Assembly (NCBI RefSeq): GCF_001186125.1
Contig: NW_014040430.1
Location: 72,961 to 95,124 of the forward strand
Length of the DNA: 22,164 bases
Direction: 5' to 3'
DNA from: Sphaeroforma arctica JP610
Taxonomy: Eukaryota > Opisthokonta > Ichthyosporea > Ichthyophonida
This document shows positions 20,201 through 22,164 of this stretch, piece by piece (position 1 is the first letter of the stretch; every line of letters starts with the position of its first letter). A program made the translations under genes and the position numbers. The notes beneath the pieces were generated by a model, which was given only the letters and a program-made list of their open reading frames with translations, ran no database searches and was not told the origin of the DNA.

Positions 20201-21815
20201 GACCTGATCCTCCTCTTTCGCTTGTCATAGGTGTTCATCGATGTTGGAGAGTCGCTATCGCTGAAGAGCAAGGACAAGTCGATATTCATCATTCTGCGGG
20301 GTGTATGCAGGTAAGTGATATACTACATGTCTAATCGAATGTAGGCATACGGTGTATGCACCCACACACGTATGTGAATCCTTGCGAATTGGATATTTTA
20401 GAACTTTTCATGTTCTGCGCGGGGTAGTGACGGAACGGCTACCAGAGAGATGGGTCAGGGTTGACACACTTATAAACAACTGTCAATGTAGTTGACACAT
20501 TTATAAGCAACTGTCAATGTGCTCGTTGAAACATTGAGGATTGGCTATTGGACGGCGACTCTACAGATGGGCCAGAATCGTGCAGACCTGTGTATTCTCT
20601 TCTGTACTTCTTCCCAGTGAACTGTACTTCTTCCCAGTGAACTCCAAACCCCTCCTCCTGCATATTTATCGCGATGAACTTAGTCGAATTACACATACCA
20701 ACCTGTGCAGGTTCTATAGGCTGCTCGACTTTCAAGCAGTACACACTCTTGTGGTAGGGGGCGAGACGTGACTGTATACTTTGATGCCGTATATCTCGTA
20801 TTTGACACGTACTGCAGATGTAGGCCACAAGCTAATCACCGTCAGAGTCCACCCCAACGCACACGGTGGATGCTAACCATACGTCAAGCAAGTAGTTTGC
20901 TATGTCTGATCTAATCGGCCGTCACATCACTGTCGAGTACCTAAGTGCTCGTGGTTTAGTTCTCAATCATTCGGCGCCTCACCCATCTAAAAATTTCAAG
21001 CTTCGCCTACTTACACTGGCTATCTTATTATGTCTACTCATAATCGCTGCCTTCATTTGTGGATGCGTAGGTGGACCCAGCTCGAGTATGAGGGAGCGCC
21101 TGAATTGGGCGAGATCACTGAAAAGGACGAGAAGAAGGCCGCGCAGGGGTTCGAAAAAATATTGCCCTCGATAATGAAGAACAAGGATACGTATGTGGAG
21201 TGCCTTGTGCGTGCTTTGCCACTTGTTTCGAGCGTGGTTTTAAGTTTGGAACGAGTATGCTATCCATTTTATATCAAACGTCCATTCGGCCTGGTGATTG
21301 TGTGGCGTTGGTTTGTATATGAGATTTGTTCATCGCTGTGGCGCAAGTGTTCTGTGAGCTTGGTTGGCGAGAAATCATATGTCCCGCTACGAGCATAGCA
21401 ATTCTTAACAATATGGGTGCGTCGAAGTCTGTGAGATCCTATCCCCACATGCATGTCACGAGGTAGGGTTTAGCTAATTAGGAATAGCACACCTTCAGAG
21501 TATAAATAGTAGGAACGCGTTTGTATGCTACGGTGGACACGTGTATGATATCTCACGTAGCTCGTCTATTGGAACTTGTTTCCTGGGATTGCATCGGCAC
21601 ATTATGCTAGATATGTGGCGATTCTGCCTTTGTATGCAAACTTTACTGGCATCGAAAATAAATTAACGCTTGACATTCGCTGATGTCGCACTGACAGTGA
21701 TGGGGAAGTCATAAAGGAAGAGGAGGCCGACAAGTCCAGTGTGAGCTCACCGAACATATCTCCGCCGTCTGCGGAGCACTCGCCTGATATGCAGGCGAGC
21801 CGCAACGAGCAATCG
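8019..21815 (+). CDS. SOS1: SOS1-type plasma-membrane Na+/H+ antiporter, 21 exons, 3' partial
   Basis: The family (CPA1; plant SOS1 and relatives) exchanges cytosolic Na+ for external H+ at the plasma membrane and uses a long cytoplasmic tail for regulation. Joining the exons at 8019-8271, 9357-9508, 10322-10531, 10910-11047, 11369-11470, 11928-11995, 12194-12325, 12842-13040, 13548-13599, 14148-14233, 14498-14651, 15459-15586, 15941-16008, 16455-16544, 16892-17045, 18050-18154, 18953-19047, 19449-19647, 20231-20310, 21071-21190 and 21698-21815 gives 2703 nt, or 901 codons, with all phases matching. The membrane domain is about residues 20-450. ATDPVAVVALL places Asp174, and IEGESLLNDGS places Glu198, Asn202 and Asp203, the ion-site residues corresponding to NHE1 Glu262 and Asp267. 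YGGLRGAIGLALAL (398-411) and LLVNGSTTQF are also conserved. Residues 465-795 match the helical SOS1 cytoplasmic part, and 796-822 match the start of a cyclic-nucleotide-binding fold. Unlike animal SLC9C, no voltage-sensor helices are seen. Plant SOS1 has about 1150 residues, so roughly 250 may lie beyond the window. Introns not listed separately hold nothing I recognise. Confidence 0.92.
8851..8990. repeat. Imperfect tandem repeat, 70-bp unit, two copies (intron 1)
   Basis: Copy one has TGAATA at 8855, then TAGCTTTTGATTTTGAGTA and GTGTATTGGAAG. Copy two has TGAATA at 8925, then TAGCTTTCGATGTCGAGTA and CTGTATTGGAAG. Spacing is 70 bp, with scattered substitutions, so the duplication is not recent. 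Confidence 0.65.
9132..9164. repeat. 11-bp tandem repeat, three copies (intron 1)
   Basis: TACGAGTTATC is repeated three times without change at 9132-9142, 9143-9153 and 9154-9164, which suggests recent slippage. Confidence 0.85.
9357..9508 (+). CDS. SOS1: Antiporter exon 2: third helix region
   Basis: Residues 85-135. It reads DLSIAFSYLVKIHPDIILYV then FIPALVFESSYAINHHTFR, matching the IDPELLLAVFLPALLFESSF segment of plant SOS1. Acceptor CACACAG, donor TCG|GTGAGT, ends in phase 0. Confidence 0.9.
9985..10085. repeat. CA/TG-rich low-complexity stretch (intron 2)
   Basis: Runs of CACA, TGTGCA, ATGCATGCA and TATATA fill this part of intron 2 (9509-10321). It behaves as a degenerate dinucleotide repeat. 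The rest of the intron holds nothing I recognise. Confidence 0.6.
10322..10531 (+). CDS. SOS1: Antiporter exon 3: ion-binding core
   Basis: Residues 136-205. This is the most conserved exon. It has YEWDWLTALLLSSILAATDP then VAVVALLRELG, and RLSTLIEGESLLNDG. Asp174 is the TM4 aspartate of the DP motif. Glu198 and Asp203 align with NHE1 Glu262 and Asp267. Plant SOS1 reads YEWDWKTSLLLGGLLSATDP here. Donor G|GTATGT, phase 0. Confidence 0.95.
10910..11047 (+). CDS. SOS1: Antiporter exon 4: membrane segment after the ND motif
   Basis: Residues 206-251: AFVCFLLFLDQLTACPGEER, a loop, then LQLAVGGPLMGIAFAIM, which aligns with LKVALGAVGIGLAFGI of plant SOS1. Acceptor TGTGGCAG, donor ATG|GTGTGT, phase 0 on both sides. 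Confidence 0.88.
11369..11470 (+). CDS. SOS1: Antiporter exon 5: membrane helix
   Basis: Residues 252-285: TIILLDLTFFDDIIEVSITI then IAPYLCFWTCEYVE, aligning with IFNDTVIEITLTIAVSYFAYYTAQEW of plant SOS1. Acceptor TGTTTCAG, donor GAG|GTATGT. Confidence 0.88.
11928..11995 (+). CDS. SOS1: Antiporter exon 6: short membrane exon
   Basis: Residues 286-307: VSSVLGVVFLGLFVGRFGKA then ML, aligning with ASGVLTVMTLGMFYAAF of plant SOS1. Acceptor ACCACAG, donor AG|GTGTGT, ends in phase 2, which exon 7 completes as Ser. Confidence 0.85.
12194..12325 (+). CDS. SOS1: Antiporter exon 7: membrane helix with ANTLLFVITG
   Basis: Residues 308-351: SLESEEYIHRVWELISWWAN then TLLFVITGMVLSDRVFF, matching HFWEMVAYIANTLIFILSGVVIAE of plant SOS1. 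The end was set at GA|GTATGT because it restores phase 2 for exon 8 and matches the gene's preferred donor. A later GT at 12348 would break the phase with exon 8. Confidence 0.85.
12842..13040 (+). CDS. SOS1: Antiporter exon 8: GGLRGA helix region
   Basis: Residues 352-418. It reads YLFALYAVLHVVRFISIAVL, then GYGLNWGEVTVMTYGGLRGA, then IGLALALIVEDTAQ. Arg402 lies in the family motif GLRGA. Plant SOS1 has GYGLDWKESIILVWSGLRGA. Acceptor CACACAATAG, donor CAG|GTTTGT. Confidence 0.92.
13548..13599 (+). CDS. SOS1: Antiporter exon 9: 52-nt exon
   Basis: Residues 419-435: VNEADRTRIMFLVGGIV, aligning with KETGTLFLFFTGGIVF of plant SOS1. Acceptor TTTCTTAG, donor G|GTATGT, ends in phase 1 and continues as Gly in exon 10. 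Confidence 0.88.
14148..14233 (+). CDS. SOS1: Antiporter exon 10: last membrane segment
   Basis: Residues 436-464: LTLLVNGSTTQFLLKVFHMG then EITPERYQ, nearly the LTLIVNGSTTQFVLRLLRM of plant SOS1. Acceptor CACAACAG, donor CAG|GTATGT, phase 0. Confidence 0.93.
14498..14651 (+). CDS. SOS1: Antiporter exon 11: start of cytoplasmic region
   Basis: Residues 465-515: ILDNIIDHTQEVVYESINNL, then DPFFQGSDWVKVNDN. The Trp followed by a V-K string (DWVKV) matches the DWPTVKAYI region of plant SOS1. Acceptor TTGGCTCAG, donor CAG|GTTTGT, phase 1. Confidence 0.85.
14652..15458 (+). other. Intron 11 (807 bp)
   Basis: Bounded by CAG|GTTTGT and GTGTGTACAG. Open frames on both strands around 15090-15450 have no recognisable domain and lack family resemblance. 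Nothing else was seen. Confidence 0.75.
15459..15586 (+). CDS. SOS1: Antiporter exon 12: acidic linker
   Basis: Residues 516-558: DSYEEVAIDATVPMASTADG then EADIEAAQHLPPASESDAGV. It is acidic and Ala/Ser/Pro-rich, so probably disordered. It has no family match, so its support is splice signals (GTACAG and ATG|GTAAGC) and phase (1 in, 0 out) rather than homology. Confidence 0.65.
15941..16008 (+). CDS. SOS1: Antiporter exon 13: helical cytoplasmic segment
   Basis: Residues 559-580: ASEKQRKELRMLFLSSLKAI then FT. With exon 14 it gives LFLSSLKAIFTRYFYEERIL, corresponding to IRFLNGVQAAYWGMLDEGRI of plant SOS1. Acceptor CCCACACACAG, donor AG|GTATAA, phase 2. Confidence 0.83.
16455..16544 (+). CDS. 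SOS1: Antiporter exon 14: helical cytoplasmic segment
   Basis: Residues 581-610: YFYEERILNTYAYNSLMDAL then NREGDLDTD, aligning with DEGRISQSTANILMQSVDEA of plant SOS1. Acceptor ATTCTCAG, donor AG|GTACGA, phase 2 on both sides. Confidence 0.83.
16892..17045 (+). CDS. SOS1: Antiporter exon 15: helical cytoplasmic segment
   Basis: Residues 611-662: LADLWEKTKG, then ATYYYISTYLQRCIAFIQ, aligning with the VERLESACYISAAFLRAH segment of plant SOS1. Acceptor TTTTTCTACAG, donor CAG|GTAAAA, phase 0 out. Confidence 0.85.
17046..18049 (+). other. Intron 15 (1004 bp)
   Basis: It holds a 12-bp triplet repeat (17416-17451), listed separately. Phases on either side match directly. Alignment with plant SOS1 leaves no obvious gap here, so I do not propose a missed exon. 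Confidence 0.7.
17416..17451. repeat. 12-bp tandem repeat, three copies (intron 15)
   Basis: CTGCACGCACCT at 17416-17427, CTGCACGCGCCT at 17428-17439 and CTGCACGCACCT at 17440-17451. The multiple-of-three unit gives a repeating Leu-His-Ala-Pro reading, but no exon support exists for it. Confidence 0.85.
18050..18154 (+). CDS. SOS1: Antiporter exon 16: helical cytoplasmic segment
   Basis: Residues 663-697: AMREVRIVLEHAEGHVADPL then RDEIEEITRDAHTDL. It follows the FIQ end of exon 15 as HTIARQQLYDFLG follows FLRA in plant SOS1. The donor TTA|GTATGT was chosen for its match to the gene's favoured donor; phase 0 on both sides. Confidence 0.78.
18155..18952 (+). other. Intron 16 (798 bp) with CA-rich stretch
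   Basis: A CACA/ATGCA-rich low-complexity segment lies at about 18456-18540. Overlapping open frames at 18317-18921 are Cys/His/Tyr-rich readings of this segment and are not supported as genes. Confidence 0.7.
18953..19047 (+). CDS. SOS1: Antiporter exon 17: helical cytoplasmic segment
   Basis: Residues 698-728: VAITGWAPEAITSLQTQHST then FHILKMLLHEI, aligning with FPQVLRVVKTKQVTYSVLNH of plant SOS1. Two in-frame acceptors exist, GCGTAG at 18952 and ACGCAG at 19003. I prefer the first because it includes the P-x-x-(I/V)-x-x-x-(Q/K)-T part of the family pattern. Donor AC|GTATGT, phase 2. Confidence 0.75.
19449..19647 (+). CDS. SOS1: Antiporter exon 18: helical segment before the nucleotide-binding-like fold
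   Basis: Residues 729-795: TEGLEEGILESSEFEAYRQL, YKRIKDLKRQRIY, then KEILEAFGGLQCFAEAYYKL. It aligns with IENLEKVGLLEEKEIAHLHD and the following helix of plant SOS1. Acceptor CATACAG, donor AAG|GTAGGT, phase 0. The exon end and donor are repeated twice more downstream. Confidence 0.87.
19632..19809. repeat. Tandem triplication of exon-18 end plus 5' splice site
   Basis: A 71-bp unit begins with CCTTAACCATCACAAG, the last 16 bases of exon 18, followed by GTAGGTCGGATCAC. Copies run 19632-19702 (71 bp), 19703-19738 (36 bp, internally shortened) and 19739-19809 (71 bp, three differences from copy one). Candidate donors therefore lie at 19648, 19719 and 19755. Only the first keeps the frame into exon 19; the others add 71 or 107 nt. 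Confidence 0.9.
19912..19962 (+). pseudogene. Diverged second copy of the end of exon 18
   Basis: TTTGCAATGC, TGTGCCGATGCGTA and CTGAATCTT mirror TTTGCAGTGC, TTTGCCGAGGCGTA and TTAAACCTT of exon 18. Over 39 aligned bases (19597-19635 against 19913-19951) I count nine differences, about half silent, so LQCFAEAYYKLNL is echoed as LQCCADAYCRLNL. The exon-18 GT donor after CACAAG is AT here, so it is probably a dead partial exon copy. It sits inside intron 18. Confidence 0.6.
20231..20310 (+). CDS. SOS1: Antiporter exon 19: start of cyclic-nucleotide-binding-like fold
   Basis: Residues 796-821: VFIDVGESLSLKSKDKSIFI then ILRGVC. The G-E-x-L and I-F-I-I-L-R-G strings are the beta-roll signature (GExI...IYxIxxG) of cyclic-nucleotide-binding domains, which SOS1 proteins carry in the C-terminal tail. 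Acceptor CTTGTCATAG, donor AG|GTAAGT, phase 2. Confidence 0.87.
20460..20521. repeat. 31-bp tandem repeat, two copies (intron 19)
   Basis: Copies at 20460-20490 and 20491-20521 differ at three positions. Each begins GTTGACACA and ends with ACTGTCAATGT, so TTGACA and TGTCAA form an inverted pair inside each unit. Confidence 0.9.
20602..20641. repeat. 20-bp perfect tandem repeat, two copies (intron 19)
   Basis: CTGTACTTCTTCCCAGTGAA is repeated exactly at 20602-20621 and 20622-20641. The lack of any difference suggests recent slippage. Confidence 0.9.
21071..21190 (+). CDS. SOS1: Antiporter exon 20: charged linker
   Basis: Residues 822-861: RWTQLEYEGAPELGEITEKD then EKKAAQGFEKILPSIMKNKD. The junction gives GVCRWTQ, resembling DGIVKWKS in the nucleotide-binding fold of plant SOS1. 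The rest is charged and helical, with no phosphate-binding cassette. Acceptor GCGTAG, donor AC|GTATGT, phase 2 on both sides. Confidence 0.78.
21698..21815 (+). CDS. SOS1: Antiporter exon 21: acidic Ser/Pro-rich linker
   Basis: Residues 862-901: DGEVIKEEEADKSSVSSPNI then SPPSAEHSPDMQASRNEQS. It is a disordered-looking linker with several Ser-Pro sites that could be phosphorylated. Acceptor CACTGACAG, donor TCG|GTAGGT, phase 0. The coding sequence has no stop here, so the gene continues past the window. Confidence 0.78.
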
Positions 21816-22126
21816 GTAGGTAACCTCGAGCACTGAACAAGTCTGGCGATGTGATGTCGTCATTGCACAATGTGCCGTCTGGAAAGGGGTGGCCGTGTAT
21901 GGGTATAAAGCGCTTTGCTTAGAATTGTTGGTTGGTGTGTAGTGTGTTATATAGGAGAATTCACAAGGACATACGCAGTTGACCTCCATTGTTCGTATAA
22001 GCATTGACCTGTTCGTAAGAACGTACATTGCTACATCTGGATATATTTTCTTAGAATCGCCGCTGAACCACACGCGTATGCACAAGAGGTGATTATATAT
22101 ATATATATATATATATATATGCATAT

Positions 22127-22163
<37 letters not shown>

Positions 22164-22164
22164 C
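21816..22164 (+). other. Start of intron 21, cut by window end
   Basis: Begins GTAGGT after exon 21 and runs into a compound microsatellite. No further exon is seen before the end. Confidence 0.65.
22094..22164. repeat. Compound microsatellite (TA)n-(CATA)n-(CA)n
   Basis: A TA run fills 22094-22120, then GCATATATAC and CATA repeats to 22140, then AC dinucleotides to the window end. The repeat continues past the edge and may be why the sequence stops here. Confidence 0.95.

Larger units (their letters stand above)
20311..21070 (+). other. Intron 19 (760 bp) with two small tandem repeats
   Basis: It holds a 31-bp and a 20-bp duplication, listed separately. The distal half of the nucleotide-binding fold could be expected here, but I found no matching exon. 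Confidence 0.65.

Noticed and set aside
21747-22160. 137-codon open frame on the minus strand
   Set aside because: Its first part is the translated microsatellite (Cys-Val and Tyr-Ile runs), and it lies antisense over exon 21 and intron 21.
1-22164. Bacterial features or CRISPR
   Set aside because: The direct repeats are short tandem repeats without spacers, and the gene has spliceosomal introns throughout.

Overview
The window looks like nuclear DNA of a eukaryote, most likely a protist with long introns. The evidence is one ion-transporter gene spread over at least 21 exons with clean GT-AG borders and consistent phases, a decayed LTR-type retroelement, and long AT/CA microsatellites. I cannot name the organism. 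A unicellular holozoan such as an ichthyosporean would fit the intron style, but this is only a guess. I see nothing bacterial: no operons, no Shine-Dalgarno logic and no CRISPR.

Left part (1-1690). An AT-rich noncoding stretch with two AATAAA signals leads to an uncharacterised 276-codon open frame (461-1291). It is C-rich, with a Pro/Gln/Ser/Lys-rich start and a Ser/Thr/acidic tail. A short tRNA-primer-like string (GGCGCCCAA, 418-426) lies just upstream, so the frame may belong to an LTR element. The same spot could equally be a splice acceptor.

Middle (about 1690-7330). A broken, old Ty3/Gypsy-related retroelement on the + strand. It has a basic gag-like region, a zinc knuckle, an aspartic protease, a reverse transcriptase with YIDD, RNase H, and then a tail like that following RNase H in DIRS-type elements. 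I find no integrase, no tyrosine recombinase and no LTR pair. It is treated here as a fossil.

Right part (7331-22164). A noncoding upstream region with an imperfect tandem repeat of about 78 bp leads to an SOS1-type (CPA1 family) Na+/H+ antiporter gene. The gene starts at 8019 and runs off the right edge. Its 21 exons encode 901 residues so far. Exons 1-10 give the NHE membrane domain (ATDPVAVV, GESLLND, GGLRGA, VNGSTTQF). Exons 11-18 give the helical SOS1-type cytoplasmic region. Exon 19 gives the start of a cyclic-nucleotide-binding-like fold (GESL...IFIILRG). Exons 20-21 are charged linker. The introns carry many small tandem repeats. Most notable are a triplicated 5' splice site after exon 18 and a diverged second copy of the end of exon 18 in the next intron.

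The gene probably extrudes Na+ across the plasma membrane in exchange for H+. I found no convincing undescribed multi-gene system. The most unusual points are the exon-18 duplications and the retroelement's domain order.
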